Positions 6,410-13,891 of a stretch of DNA of 18,847 bases are shown here, in pieces. The position numbers and the translations under genes were made by a program. The first letter of the stretch is position 1. Each line of letters opens with the position of its first letter. Source of the stretch: Kiritimatiellota bacterium (lineage in GTDB: Bacteria > Verrucomicrobiota > Kiritimatiellia > JAAZAB01); assembly GCA_008636095.1 (NCBI GenBank), contig VSJD01000119.1, forward strand, positions 1-18,847. The letters run 5' to 3'. A model generated the notes under the pieces. That model saw nothing but the letters and a program-made list of their open reading frames with translations, did not search any database and had not been told where the DNA came from.

Positions 6410-8311
6410 ATGAACGCGAATTGTATACCAACCACAACCGCCATACCGCGCTGGATCATCGTCCTGTGCCTTTTGATATCGCTGGTGGGGATTGCCGATC
6501 ATGACCTGTGGACGCCGGATGAGCCGCGCGAGGCGGCAATCATGCTGAGCATGAGCCGCACCGGCAATCTGCTTATCCCTGACCTGGCGGGTGTGCCCTT
6601 TGTCGAAAAGCCGCCTTTATATTACATTGTCGGTGCCGGCGCACTGCGTCTGTTGGGTCCCGTCCTGGGTCCTACCACGGCCTTGCGTTTGACATCAGCC
6701 CTATGGGGGCTGGGCGCTCTGGCCATGACCTGGTTGCTGGCCCGGCGCTTGCTGGGACACGAACAGGGGGTATTGGCCATGGTGCTCCTGGCCACCATGC
6801 CGGGGTTTATTCACGTCACGCATTGGATGCTGGTGGATAACGCGCTCCTGTTTTTCGTGACGGCGGCGCTGTGGTGTTTTACGGAGGCATATATTGGATC
6901 GCGCCTGGGATTTCTCCCGTGGGCGGCGGTCTTTACGGGAGGCGCATTTCTTTCAAAAGGATTCATTGGCCCGCTGATTATCTTGCTGGGCTGGCTGGCC
7001 TTGGTGTTTTCCTGGGGGCGTCAGGTAGGCTGGCGCGGGATGAGCCTACCGCGCAGTCTCGGCCTGCATGCAGGAGCCTTGATTTTGTGCCTGGCCCTGA
7101 TGCTGAGTTGGATGATTGCCTTGCGCATAGTCGGCGGGCCGGACCTATGGAACGAATGGTTCTGGACAAATCATGTCGGGCGTTTCTCCGGAGGCTCGAC
7201 CCAGTTGGGCCATATGCGCCCCCCCTGGTATTACCTGCCGATAATTCCCGTTTATCTTTTACCCTGGCTGGTAATTGTCCTGGTAGGGATTAAGAACCTG
7301 CTGGCGGTGCTGGGCCGCCGGCAAATGACGCCGGCAGGTCGGGTACTGGCCGCCTGGGCACTGGGCGGTCTGCTGGTGCTTTCGATTACAGCCACCAAAC
7401 GCGACATTTACCTGTCGGTTTTATTGCCGGCCTTTGCCATGATCGGCGCCCAGGTATTATATGCGCCGATGAGCCGGAAGCTTCAAAATACTCTGTGGTT
7501 ATGGGTTGGGTGCATGCTGGTCGGTTTGCTGGTTTTCATTGTCGCACCACTGTTGGGACCGCAGGCCCGCCTGTTGACAGGCGGGTGGGGGTGGTACCAG
7601 GTAATCGCGGGGCTAACGGCAATAGGCTGCCTTGGCCTTGTTTATATGTCTCGAATTCGAGCCACAGAACGCGAGCATGTCGTCTCGCGGCTACAGCGAT
7701 CCGTTTTGGAGGTCGGCCCTCCGCCCTCTGTCTTCCTTCTTCTCCGTTCTGGCGTCTGGCGTCTGGCGTCTGGCCTCCAGCTTCTGTCGTCCGTCGTCCG
7801 TCGTCCGTCGTTCTTCCAGAGAGTCTTGGCCGCCACGGCCTTGTTTTATATTGGCGGTCTGACGATCCTGTGTCCCATGGTGGATCGGGCTAAAAGCTAT
7901 GGGAGCGCGTTTCGCGCTATGGCCGATTGTGTCGCGGCCAATCCCTCCACCCACGTGGCCGGTGCCACCCACGTGGCCGGTGCCACCCACGTGGCCGGTG
8001 CCACCCACGTGGCCGGCTGGCGGTTCGACGAAACCACGCGCGCCGGTTTTTATTACTATTGCGACTTGGTATTTCCAGCGCTTTCCGATATAAACGACCT
8101 CAATCAGGTTTTAGAAAGACGGCATTCCCGGTTTGACGGTGTCCTGGCGCTCTCCCGGAATTTTCCGCCGAAGGCGGACCCGCCTATGGAGGGCCCGCCG
8201 CAATCGGAATCCCTACCGCCCTGGCGGGTGTGCACAGAAGTTCGGATGGGACCGCGCCGGGTACTGCAATTGATCGAAGGTGCGCGGCAGACGGCAGACG
8301 ATGGTAAATAA
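6410..8311 (+). CDS. arnT: ArnT-like lipid A aminoarabinose transferase (GT-C/PMT family)
   Basis: The 633-residue multi-spanning membrane protein resembles ArnT, which moves 4-amino-4-deoxy-L-arabinose from undecaprenyl phosphate to lipid A on the periplasmic face, lowering negative charge and polymyxin binding. After TM1 (about 14-29) comes the GT-C signature DLWTPDEPREA (32-42, with catalytic-type D37/E38) and VEKPPLYY (65-72). About ten further hydrophobic helices follow, then a soluble tail. AAAGGA at 6399-6404 supports the start. It heads an operon with arnB and arnC, which strengthens the call. The C-terminal third is odd: residues about 433-468 come from a heptad repeat array, about 513-536 from an 18-bp minisatellite (THVAGA repeats), and about 586-605 are Pro-rich and hairpin-coded. 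These lie in loops or tail, so function may survive. A transferase for another sugar cannot be excluded. Confidence 0.85.
   Translation: MNANCIPTTTAIPRWIIVLCLLISLVGIADHDLWTPDEPREAAIMLSMSRTGNLLIPDLAGVPFVEKPPLYYIVGAGALRLLGPVLGPTTALRLTSALWGLGALAMTWLLARRLLGHEQGVLAMVLLATMPGFIHVTHWMLVDNALLFFVTAALWCFTEAYIGSRLGFLPWAAVFTGGAFLSKGFIGPLIILLGWLALVFSWGRQVGWRGMSLPRSLGLHAGALILCLALMLSWMIALRIVGGPDLWNEWFWTNHVGRFSGGSTQLGHMRPPWYYLPIIPVYLLPWLVIVLVGIKNLLAVLGRRQMTPAGRVLAAWALGGLLVLSITATKRDIYLSVLLPAFAMIGAQVLYAPMSRKLQNTLWLWVGCMLVGLLVFIVAPLLGPQARLLTGGWGWYQVIAGLTAIGCLGLVYMSRIRATEREHVVSRLQRSVLEVGPPPSVFLLLRSGVWRLASGLQLLSSVVRRPSFFQRVLAATALFYIGGLTILCPMVDRAKSYGSAFRAMADCVAANPSTHVAGATHVAGATHVAGATHVAGWRFDETTRAGFYYYCDLVFPALSDINDLNQVLERRHSRFDGVLALSRNFPPKADPPMEGPPQSESLPPWRVCTEVRMGPRRVLQLIEGARQTADDGK
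7708..7812 (-). repeat. Degenerate 7-bp tandem array inside arnT (15 units)
   Basis: Reading the plus strand in steps of seven from 7708, fourteen of fifteen heptads end in TC and the last in TT: for example TGTCTTC, CTTCTTC, three of TGGCGTC, then CGTCGTC copies. The total of 105 nt is 35 codons, so the coding frame is kept. Its reverse complement resembles the array at 13892-13961 in unit types and order. It encodes a Ser/Arg/Val/Leu-rich loop between two predicted membrane helices. Confidence 0.75.
7948..8016 (+). repeat. 18-bp minisatellite inside arnT (3.8 copies)
   Basis: The unit CACCCACGTGGCCGGTGC repeats at 7948, 7966, 7984 and 8002 (last copy partial) with no differences in the full units. 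Each unit holds the palindrome CCACGTGG. The period is six codons, giving tandem T-H-V-A-G-A in the soluble tail, so gain or loss of units would not break the frame. Confidence 0.9.
8165..8230. repeat. GC-rich hairpin patch in the arnT 3' end
   Basis: CCGCC-GAA-GGCGG at 8165-8177 is a perfect 5-bp hairpin, followed by CCGCC-rich sequence and a second small palindrome near 8217-8229 (CCGCC/GGCGG). It codes a Pro-rich segment (PPKADPPMEGPPQ). The stem resembles those of the hairpins at 13868 and 16769, with a shorter loop. Confidence 0.4.
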
Positions 8312-8357
8312 GCAAACAGCCAATATCAAACATTGATGTTGAATTCAGCGGAGTATT

Positions 8358-9518
8358 ATGCGCAAAGAATTTTTACCTTTTTCAAGGCCCAGTATCACTG
8401 AAGCTGATATTCAAGCCGTGGGCGAGGTGCTTCGTTCGGGCTGGATCACCACCGGGGTGCAAGCTGCCAAGTTCGAGGAGGAATTTGCTGCTTATGTGGG
8501 CACACGCAGTGCCGTGGCGCTGGCCTCAGCTACCGGCGGTATGCATGTGACCCTCAGAGCCTTGGACATCGGTCCCGGCGATGATGTTGTAACGCCTTCG
8601 ATGACCTGGGCCTCCACCGTCAACCTCATTGTGCTGGCGGGCGCCCGGCCGGTGTTTGCCGATGTTGACCGCGACACGCTCATGGCCGGGCCTGACCAGA
8701 TCGCCGCCGTGCTGACGGCAAGAAGCAAGCTGATCATTCCCGTCCATTTTGCCGGCGCGCCGGCGGATATGGATCCGATCCGCCAGATGGCGGCCAAACG
8801 CGGTATTCCGATCGTGGAGGATGCCGCCCATGCCGCCGGCACAGAATATCGGGGACATCGTATCGGCGCGTCGGGCACCGCTATTTTTTCATTCCATCCC
8901 ATTAAGAATATGACCAGCGGCGAAGGCGGCATGGTCTGCGCCGCGGACACCGCCTTGCTGGATGTCGTCCGGCGGCTGAAATTTCACGGGCTGGGAGTGG
9001 ATGCGTTCGACCGTACCATGCAAGGGCGTTCCCCGCAGGCGGAAGTGGTCGAGCCGGGCTTTAAATACAATCTGACCGATATCGCCGCCGTGCTCGGCCG
9101 GCGGCAATTGGCGCGGTTGGATGAATTCAACCGCCGGCGTACGGAACTGGCGCTGTATTATCGCCGGCGGCTGGCCGAGGTGGACGAAATCCTGCCGCTC
9201 AAGGATCCACCGTATCCAATGCGGCATGCCTGGCACCTGTTTATCGTGCGGCTGGATAGTGACCGCGCCGGCTTGGGCCGCGATGCGTTCATGGAGGGGC
9301 TGAAACAGAAAAATATCGGCACGGGTCTGCATTTCCGCGCCGTACATTTGCAGAAATATTATCGCGAGAAGATGGGCTGTGCGCGGGGCATGTTGCCGGC
9401 CACGGAATGGAATTCCGATCGGATCTGCTCCCTGCCGTTGTTTCCGGATATGCATCCGGAGGACGTGGATGACGTGGTCGTGGCGATCAAAGAGGTGCTG
9501 AATGAACATCGGTTATAA
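8358..9518 (+). CDS. arnB: UDP-4-amino-4-deoxy-L-arabinose aminotransferase
   Basis: The 386-residue DegT/DnrJ/EryC1-type PLP enzyme is a close full-length match to my recollection of E. coli ArnB. ArnB aminates UDP-4-keto-pentose with glutamate to give UDP-L-Ara4N in the cytoplasm. Shared landmarks are LPFSRPSITEAD at the N-terminus, SGWITTG, GGMHVTLRALDIGPGD, VDRDTLM, IPVHFAGAPADMDPIR, EDAAHAAGTEYRG, FSFHPIKNMTSGEGG with the PLP lysine, RLKFHGLGVDAFDR, GFKYNLTDI, and the C-terminal TEWNSDRICSLPLFPDM. GGAG about four bases upstream of the ATG is a usable ribosome site. It lies 46 nt after arnT and 21 nt before arnC. The ketone substrate is normally made by ArnA, which is not in this window. 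Confidence 0.95.
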   Translation: MRKEFLPFSRPSITEADIQAVGEVLRSGWITTGVQAAKFEEEFAAYVGTRSAVALASATGGMHVTLRALDIGPGDDVVTPSMTWASTVNLIVLAGARPVFADVDRDTLMAGPDQIAAVLTARSKLIIPVHFAGAPADMDPIRQMAAKRGIPIVEDAAHAAGTEYRGHRIGASGTAIFSFHPIKNMTSGEGGMVCAADTALLDVVRRLKFHGLGVDAFDRTMQGRSPQAEVVEPGFKYNLTDIAAVLGRRQLARLDEFNRRRTELALYYRRRLAEVDEILPLKDPPYPMRHAWHLFIVRLDSDRAGLGRDAFMEGLKQKNIGTGLHFRAVHLQKYYREKMGCARGMLPATEWNSDRICSLPLFPDMHPEDVDDVVVAIKEVLNEHRL

Positions 9519-9539
9519 CCCATCAACACAGGAACCATC

Positions 9540-10505
9540 ATGCCCCTGAACACATCCGCGCCTGTTTCAATTATCATTCCGGTCTTCAATGAAGAGGACA
9601 ATCTGCCGGAGCTCATGCGTCGAACGCTGGCAGTCTGCCGTGCGTTAATCCGGCCGTTCGAGATCATCCTGGTGGACGACGGCAGTCGGGATGCATCCCG
9701 TGATCTTATCACGAAGGCCGTGGAAGCCAATCCGGGCGAACTGATCGGGGTGTTTTTAAACCGGAATTACGGCCAGCATGCGGCCGTCATGGCCGGGTTC
9801 GCGCAGGCCCGGGGCGAGATTGTCGTGACGCTCGATGCCGATCTTCAAAATCCGCCGGAGGAAATTACGGCGCTGGTGAAAAAAATGGATGAAGGCATGG
9901 ACGTTGTCGGTTCCATTCGTGTGCCGCGCCGCGACAGCATCTTCCGCCGCTTTTCCTCGTTCCTGGTGAACAAAATGACGGCGCACGTGACGGGTGTGGT
10001 CATGCACGATTACGGCTGTATGCTGAGGGCCTACCACCGGCAAGTGATCCAGGCCATGCTCCAGTGTCATGAGCGCAGCACTTTTATTCCGGTACTGGCC
10101 AACAGCTTCGCGCGCCGCACGGCGGAAATCGAAGTCCGGCACGCCGAACGCCATGCGGGCCAATCCAAGTATAGCTTGTGGAAACTGATCAACCTGCAGT
10201 TTGATCTCCTGACCAGCATTACCACTTTGCCCCTGCGGCTTCTGACCATCGCCGGGGTGATGATCAGCATTATGGGTGTCGGTTTGGGCGTGCTGATCCT
10301 GATCCTGCGGTTTATCTGGGGGCCGGAGTGGGCGGCCAAGGGTGTATTCACCCTGTTTGCCATCCTGTTCATTTTTGTCGGCGGCCAGTTTATTGCCATG
10401 GGATTTCTGGGCGAATATATTGGCCGCATGTATCAGGATGTGCGCGGCCGGCCCCGTTACTTCATCGAGACCGTCGCCGGCAAAAGCGCCCTGGAACCGA
10501 CCTGA
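9540..10505 (+). CDS. arnC: Undecaprenyl-phosphate 4-deoxy-4-formamido-L-arabinose transferase
   Basis: This 321-residue GT2 enzyme matches ArnC, which loads formylated L-Ara4N from UDP onto undecaprenyl phosphate at the inner membrane. The GT-A domain shows VSIIIPVFNEEDNLPEL, ILVDDGSRD, LNRNYGQHAAVMAGF, and TLDADLQNPPEE with the metal/UDP-binding DAD. DYGCMLRAY, CHERSTFIP and GQSKYSLWKL follow, as in ArnC. Two C-terminal membrane helices (about 238-262 and 273-295) end in GEYIGRMYQDVRGRPRY. AGGA before the ATG gives a good ribosome site. It is the third gene of the operon. No ArnD deformylase accompanies it, so that step must be encoded elsewhere or the pathway differs. A DPM1/GtrB-like transferase is less likely, because similarity to ArnC runs end to end. 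Confidence 0.93.
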   Translation: MPLNTSAPVSIIIPVFNEEDNLPELMRRTLAVCRALIRPFEIILVDDGSRDASRDLITKAVEANPGELIGVFLNRNYGQHAAVMAGFAQARGEIVVTLDADLQNPPEEITALVKKMDEGMDVVGSIRVPRRDSIFRRFSSFLVNKMTAHVTGVVMHDYGCMLRAYHRQVIQAMLQCHERSTFIPVLANSFARRTAEIEVRHAERHAGQSKYSLWKLINLQFDLLTSITTLPLRLLTIAGVMISIMGVGLGVLILILRFIWGPEWAAKGVFTLFAILFIFVGGQFIAMGFLGEYIGRMYQDVRGRPRYFIETVAGKSALEPT

Positions 10506-10520
10506 TGGTTGTTTTTTAAA

Positions 10521-10624
10521 CATAGCGGTTCTACCGAACCGCAGCTACACCCCCTGACCGAGTTCAGGCAGGCAGTTCGGTGTAGGGGCCGTTCGTGAGA
10601 ACGGCAAAGTTGCCTAATGAAAAA
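10521..10624 (+). repeat. Palindromic dispersed element, copy A (intergenic)
   Basis: It begins CATAGCGGTTC and ends GAACGG plus a less conserved tail. It shares its blocks with copy B at 13181-13263: the left hairpin block with GAACCGC, CTACACC, GGTGTAGGGGCCGTTC, GTGAGAACGG, and a GTTGCC-AA-GAAAAA tail. It differs by an extra segment of about 22 nt in the middle (CCTGA/TCAGG hairpin). It lies between arnC and the aminotransferase gene. No T run follows, so it is not a classical terminator. Confidence 0.75.
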
Positions 10625-10660
10625 TTGGTTTGGAATTTGGAAGTTCATAGGGGATGCATC

Positions 10661-11962
10661 GTGGATAGCCAAGCAAAGCAATTAAATGAAGTAATTGCGG
10701 CCGCCTGTCCGGCCGTGATGGATCTGCTGTCCCGCAAGGGACGCGAAATCTATTTTCCAAAGTTGGGCATCCTGTCGCAATCGGCCGAAGCCCAGGGTAA
10801 AGCCATTAATGCCACCATCGGGATTGCGCTGGAGGAAGATGGGAATCCCATGCACCTGGCTTGTGTCATGAGCCGGGTGCAGCTGTCTGCGAGCCAGGCG
10901 GTGTCCTATGCGCCCAGCTTAGGTACGCCGGATATCCGCAAGCAATGGAAAGCCATGCTGGGCAAAAAAAATCCCGGCCTGGCCGGCAAGTCGTTCAGTC
11001 TGCCGGTGGTGACCAGCGCGCTCACCCACGGGCTGAGTACCTGCGGCTACCTGTTCTGCGATCCTGGCGATGCGATTATCCTGGCGGATCTGTTCTGGGA
11101 AAATTACGAACTTATTTTTTCACATGCTTGCGGCGCCCGGCTGGATGCGTTTGCGATGTTCACCGGGCAAGGGCGGTTTAATGTCGAGGGACTGCGTGCC
11201 CGGCTGATGGCCGGGAAAGTTGGCAAAAAAATCGTGTGCCTCAATTTCCCCAACAACCCCACCGGCTATACCCCGATGATCGAGGAAGCGCACGCCATTA
11301 CGACAGTCCTGCGCGAAGCCGCGGAGCGCGGGAACAAGCTGGTGGTGCTCGTGGACGACGCTTATTTCGGGCTCGTGTACGAACGGAGCGTGTTTCCAGA
11401 ATCCATCTTCAGTTTGCTCTGCGACCTGCATCCCAACCTGCTGGCTGTCAAACTGGATGGTCCGACCAAGGAAGATTATGTCTGGGGATTCCGGATGGGT
11501 TTTATCACCTATGGGATCCGCGGGGGTACGAGCGCCGTGTACGAAGCCCTCGAAGCCAAAACGGGCGGGGCCATCCGGGGCAATATTTCCAATGCCGCCA
11601 ACGTGAGCCAATCCCTGCTCCTGAGCGCCTACCGCGATGGCACCTATGCAACGGAGAAACGGGCCAAATACGAACTTCTGCGCTCGCGCTATGAGCGGGT
11701 CAAACAGATCCTGGCGGCGCATCCCGAATATACGCAAGAATTTGTGGCCCTGCCGTTCAATTCAGGATACTTCATGTGTGTGCGTCTCCGGCACGCGGAC
11801 CCGGAACAGGTGCGCCAAAAACTTCTAACGGATTATGCCACCGGCGTAATCGCCATGAGCGGCATTGTCCGGCTGGCCTTTTCCGCCGTGCCCCTGGCGC
11901 AGTTGCCGGTATTGTTCGATAATCTGTTCCGGGCGGCCCGGGACGTGAAAAAAAAAGGATAA
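10661..11962 (+). CDS. PLP-dependent aminotransferase, class I/II fold (substrate unknown)
   Basis: A fold-type I aminotransferase of 433 residues from the chosen GTG. AGGGGA at 10649-10654, six bases upstream, decides this start; the frame is open to a GTG at 10595, but that lies within the palindromic repeat. Visible PLP signatures are NFPNNPTG (195-202), DDAYFGL (232-238), the presumed Schiff-base lysine K270 in GPTKEDYVWGFRMG, and R278. The lysine context differs from the usual SFSK of aspartate-type enzymes, pointing to a divergent subgroup. The amino donor and acceptor cannot be named. The last codons include nine A's (11948-11956), and the stop codon directly abuts the dnaX ATG, implying co-transcription and possibly coupled translation. 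Confidence 0.8.
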   Translation: MDSQAKQLNEVIAAACPAVMDLLSRKGREIYFPKLGILSQSAEAQGKAINATIGIALEEDGNPMHLACVMSRVQLSASQAVSYAPSLGTPDIRKQWKAMLGKKNPGLAGKSFSLPVVTSALTHGLSTCGYLFCDPGDAIILADLFWENYELIFSHACGARLDAFAMFTGQGRFNVEGLRARLMAGKVGKKIVCLNFPNNPTGYTPMIEEAHAITTVLREAAERGNKLVVLVDDAYFGLVYERSVFPESIFSLLCDLHPNLLAVKLDGPTKEDYVWGFRMGFITYGIRGGTSAVYEALEAKTGGAIRGNISNAANVSQSLLLSAYRDGTYATEKRAKYELLRSRYERVKQILAAHPEYTQEFVALPFNSGYFMCVRLRHADPEQVRQKLLTDYATGVIAMSGIVRLAFSAVPLAQLPVLFDNLFRAARDVKKKG

Positions 11963-13807
11963 ATGGCCATGGCCTATGAAGTCCTCGCGCGTAAATGGCG
12001 GCCCAGGCAGTTCCAGGATGTCGTCGGCCAGGACCACGTCATCCAGACGCTGACCAACGCCATCCAGACGAACCGGGTGGCACATGCCTATCTTTTTGTT
12101 GGTCCGCGTGGTATCGGCAAGACCTCCATCGCGCGTATTTTTGCAAAGGCCCTGAACTGCAAGGAGGGGATGACCCCCACGCCCTGCGACCATTGTGACG
12201 CATGCAATGAAATCACGGCGGGATCCAGTCTCGATGTACATGAACTTGATGCCGCCTCGAATCGCGGTATTGATGAAATTCGCGCCCTGCGTGATACCAT
12301 CAAGTACATGCCGACCCAGCGCTTCAAGATTTACATTATTGACGAAGTCCACATGCTCACAATGGAAGCCTTCAATGCCCTGTTGAAAACCCTGGAGGAG
12401 CCGCCGGCGCATATCAAGTTTTTCATGGCTACCACCGAACCTCAGAAAATACCGGCCACGATTTTGTCGCGCTGCCAGCGGTTTGATTTGCGCCGCATCC
12501 CGGCCGGCCTGTTGATCGAGCGCCTGCGCCTGATTGCCCAGTCGGAGGGTGTAACGATTGATGATGACGCCGTGTTGGCCGTGGCGCGGGCGGCGGAAGG
12601 GGGACTGCGTGATGCCGAGTCGGCCCTGGACCAGTTGATCTCTTTCCAGGGCAAGGACATCCATGAACAGGATGTCCTCGCGGTGTTCGGGCTGGTTTCG
12701 CGTCAGACACTGGAAACCCTGTCAACCGCCCTGCTCCAGGGCGACATTGCCGGCGTCATTCAGCAGGTGGAAGCGCTTGACAAAAGCGGGAAGGACATGC
12801 AGAGACTCCTGCTGGAACTCCTGGAACACGTCCGTAATCTGCTCGTGTATCTGCAGGCGGGGATTGGTCTGGCCGCCCTGGATTTGACACCCGTCCAGGT
12901 GGCCGTGTTGAAAGCGCAGGCGTCACTGACGCACGCGGACCGGCTTTTACGTATCACGGATATCCTGATGGAAACCATGGACCGCTTGCCTTATGCGCTT
13001 TCCAAAAAAACACTGCTGGAAACCGCGTTAATCCGTTGTTCGCGTGCCGCGGTCGTCGTTTCGCTGGATGAAATCTTTAGGCGTATCGAGGAGTTGAAGC
13101 ACAGCCTGGATGATGACATCGGCGGCGCGCCGCGCGCATCGGCAGCGATTGCGGCAAATTTATGCACAGGAATCTCAAACCATAGCGGTTCTCACGAACC
13201 GCAACTACACCCGGCCGGTGTAGGGGCCGTTCGTGAGAACGGTAATGTTGCCCAACCGAAAAAGGCGGGACCCAGCGGGGACGAGTTGGCACATTTGATT
13301 AAGACGTGGCCGGAGCTTGTCGAAAAGGTCGGAAAGGTGGTTGCGCTGGCCAAGGGTTGTCTCCTTGATGCGCGACCGGTGGCCGTCGTGGGAGACCGTG
13401 TGACAATCGGCTTTGACCCGGAATTTGCCGCGCGTATGGAGCAAGCCGGTCTGCCGCGAACCCGCGCTGCCCTGCAGAAAAACCTGGATAATGTGTTGGG
13501 CCGACCCATTACCGTGGAATTCAAACTGCTGGCTGAGCGCGCGGCGAGCGCGGAGATAGAATCCAAGGAAACGTCCGGAAATCCGACCGGCTCGGCGCGG
13601 CCACCGCCTGCCCGCAATGTTACGCACCCACCCGCAACGCTGACGCGTAGCGACTGCGGGCAGGGTAGCGTTGCAGGCGGGCCGGCAGGTCCGCCACCGA
13701 AGGCAGGTAAACCCTCCCTTCAGCAAAAACAGAAATGGTTCAAGGATCCGGCAGTGCAAAAGACAATGGATATGTTCAACGGCGATATTCAGGAAGTCAG
13801 GGAATAG
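11963..13807 (+). CDS. dnaX: DNA polymerase III subunit gamma/tau
   Basis: The 614-residue protein is the clamp-loader ATPase that places the sliding clamp on primed DNA and ties the polymerase to the replisome. Landmarks: MAYEVLARKWRPRQF at the start, Walker A GPRGIGKT (47-54), zinc cysteines C66, C75, C78 and C81, Walker B IIDEVH (125-130), LKTLEEPP (141-148), ATTEP and SRCQRF (169-174). Domain III ends near residue 380. The rest is a low-complexity linker plus a small C-terminal domain (about 435-525). The linker contains two palindromic repeats translated in frame: residues 407-434 (positions 13181-13263) and about 548-573 (13604-13680). AAGGAT overlaps the preceding stop codon as the ribosome site; ATG at 11969 is an alternative start. 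It is followed by ybaB and recR, a widespread arrangement. Confidence 0.97.
   Translation: MAMAYEVLARKWRPRQFQDVVGQDHVIQTLTNAIQTNRVAHAYLFVGPRGIGKTSIARIFAKALNCKEGMTPTPCDHCDACNEITAGSSLDVHELDAASNRGIDEIRALRDTIKYMPTQRFKIYIIDEVHMLTMEAFNALLKTLEEPPAHIKFFMATTEPQKIPATILSRCQRFDLRRIPAGLLIERLRLIAQSEGVTIDDDAVLAVARAAEGGLRDAESALDQLISFQGKDIHEQDVLAVFGLVSRQTLETLSTALLQGDIAGVIQQVEALDKSGKDMQRLLLELLEHVRNLLVYLQAGIGLAALDLTPVQVAVLKAQASLTHADRLLRITDILMETMDRLPYALSKKTLLETALIRCSRAAVVVSLDEIFRRIEELKHSLDDDIGGAPRASAAIAANLCTGISNHSGSHEPQLHPAGVGAVRENGNVAQPKKAGPSGDELAHLIKTWPELVEKVGKVVALAKGCLLDARPVAVVGDRVTIGFDPEFAARMEQAGLPRTRAALQKNLDNVLGRPITVEFKLLAERAASAEIESKETSGNPTGSARPPPARNVTHPPATLTRSDCGQGSVAGGPAGPPPKAGKPSLQQKQKWFKDPAVQKTMDMFNGDIQEVRE
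13181..13263 (+). repeat. Palindromic dispersed element, copy B (in frame inside dnaX)
   Basis: It has three hairpins in a row: GCGGTTC-TCAC-GAACCGC, CTACACC-CGGCC-GGTGTAG, and CCGTTC-GTGA-GAACGG. The left and right blocks are also complementary to each other. It is homologous to copy A at 10521-10624 in the same orientation. It starts exactly at a codon boundary and encodes about 28 residues (HSGSHEPQLHPAG and on) in the DnaX linker. Confidence 0.8.
13604..13680. repeat. Second palindromic patch inside dnaX
   Basis: CCGCCTGC at 13604-13611 pairs with GCAGGCGG at 13673-13680, CCTGCCCGCA at 13607-13616 pairs with TGCGGGCAGG at 13655-13664, and GCAACGCT at 13634-13641 pairs with AGCGTTGC at 13667-13674. 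These give two alternative folds. It codes Pro/Thr/Gly-rich sequence near the DnaX C-terminus, with no stop in frame. Confidence 0.55.
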
Positions 13808-13813
13808 GAGGAC

Positions 13814-13891
13814 GGACTCCACTACGCTCAAGGAGCTACGCGGGGCAAGCGCCAGACGACAGCCTGCCCGCCGTAGCCTTGGCAAAGGCGG
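13814..13891. repeat. CTACGC/GTAGCC hairpin-type repeat after dnaX
   Basis: Just after the dnaX stop codon, CTCC and GGAG flank an 11-nt loop (13817-13835), and CTACGC occurs twice (13822-13827 and 13836-13841). Then CCGCC (13868-13872) and GGCGG (13887-13891) enclose a 14-nt loop, GTAGCCTTGGCAAA. The same loop, one base different, is at 16774-16787. It fills most of the dnaX-ybaB gap together with the heptad array that follows. Confidence 0.55.

Noticed and set aside
7948-8016. CRISPR array
   Set aside because: The 18-bp units are directly adjacent, with no spacers, and lie within an open coding frame; there are no cas genes.
9756-10523. A 255-codon minus-strand open frame opposite arnC
   Set aside because: It is a shadow of arnC: Gln/His-rich, no motifs, and the plus-strand frame matches ArnC throughout.
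10595-10660. Upstream GTG start adding 22 residues to the aminotransferase
   Set aside because: This start lies within the palindromic repeat and lacks a ribosome site; GTG 10661 has AGGGGA at good spacing.
13001-13012. Run of seven A's in dnaX as a programmed frameshift site (tau/gamma)
   Set aside because: The zero-frame codons are TCC AAA AAA ACA, which do not give a proper X-XXY-YYZ heptamer, and the site lies in domain III, well before where the shorter product would end.
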